In this document: piece after piece, positions 5,633 to 5,784 of the stretch | Numbering within the stretch: position 1 is the stretch's first letter | Layout: every line of letters begins with the position of its first letter | NCBI GenBank assembly: GCA_030597645.1 | Contig: JAUVRN010000148.1 | Span: 1 to 5,784, forward strand | Source of the DNA: Candidatus Zixiibacteriota bacterium | GTDB lineage: Bacteria; Zixibacteria; MSB-5A5; JAUVRN01 | Direction of reading: 5' to 3' | DNA length: 5,784 nucleotides | Notes under the pieces: generated by a model | What the model saw: only the letters and a program-made list of their open reading frames with translations | Database searches by the model: none | Told to the model about the DNA's origin: nothing | Translations under genes and position numbers: made by a program

Positions 5633-5784
5633 ATGTTCGGCCGTCTGCTTCTTGTATCGCTGGCCGTCGCGGCACTCTCCGGCTGCGTCCGCCGCGTGGA
5701 TGATAAGACCACGGTTACCTGGTGGCAATTCTGGACCGACCCACGGGCCACGCCGGTGATCCGCGAACTGGTCACCACTTTCGA
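5633..5784 (+). CDS. Lipoprotein, probable ABC-transporter solute-binding protein (partial, 3' end cut)
   Basis: An open frame that runs off the right edge; 50 codons are visible. The N-terminus is a lipoprotein signal: M-F-G-R, a hydrophobic stretch (5-15), then lipobox L15-S-G-C18, so the mature protein would be lipid-anchored through C18. After a short charged linker comes VTWWQFWTDPRATPVIRELV (28-47) followed by TTF, which matches the opening strand and helix of family 1 (sugar-type) extracellular solute-binding proteins, usually of the form VTFW.FW......L..L...FE. These proteins capture sugars or similar solutes for an ABC importer whose permease genes would be expected further right, outside the window. 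The start ATG at 5633 gives the full signal peptide; only a weak GGGG precedes it. The substrate cannot be told from this fragment. Confidence 0.8.
   Translation, partial: MFGRLLLVSLAVAALSGCVRRVDDKTTVTWWQFWTDPRATPVIRELVTTF

Overview
The window is GC-rich bacterial DNA, compactly coded. The organism cannot be named from it. An encoded tRNA CCA end, sigma70-like promoter elements, a lipobox on the last gene and an S11 (penicillin-binding-protein type) peptidase all indicate a bacterium with a peptidoglycan wall. The unusual membrane-protein set suggests a lineage outside the well-studied models, but that is inference.

Layout. Almost everything is on the minus strand, so it reads from right to left. 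At the right edge (5633 to the end) a plus-strand lipoprotein gene begins. It resembles the solute-binding protein of a sugar-type ABC transporter and is cut by the window. An 81-bp divergent spacer (5552-5632) separates it from a seven-gene minus-strand run, in transcription order: (1) a 374-aa DUF6754-like protein with a signal peptide, a beta-rich external domain, an inner membrane segment and a cytoplasmic domain (4427-5551); (2) a 207-aa protein with about six membrane helices (3803-4426); (3) a 268-aa protein with one helix at each end and a predicted external alpha/beta domain (3000-3806); (4) a 197-aa protein with about six helices (2410-3003); (5) a 43-aa zinc-ribbon protein (2279-2410); (6) a 271-aa DUF72 (YecE-like) protein (1467-2282); (7) an S11 D-alanyl-D-alanine carboxypeptidase-like serine hydrolase (499-1470). 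After a 32-bp gap comes a 101-aa helical protein (161-466). A tRNA-Phe(GAA) gene (6-81) with its own likely promoter follows on the same strand.

How the genes fit together. The six junctions from gene 1 to gene 7 are direct abutment (TAG then ATG), GTGA, ATGA, a shared A (TGATG), ATGA and TTGA, so the seven genes are almost certainly one translationally coupled operon. Genes 1-4 look like the parts of one uncharacterised membrane complex: two polytopic subunits plus two anchored proteins with soluble domains, predicted on opposite faces of the membrane. From memory of such families they recur together in environmental bacterial genomes, and no function is known to me. Genes 5-8 look like unrelated housekeeping or accessory genes. 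Both genes flanking the divergent spacer have promoter-like elements placed so close to the ATG that the transcripts would be leaderless or nearly so.

No insertion sequence, CRISPR array, rRNA or convincing rho-independent terminator was seen. There is no gene-free stretch longer than about 80 bases.
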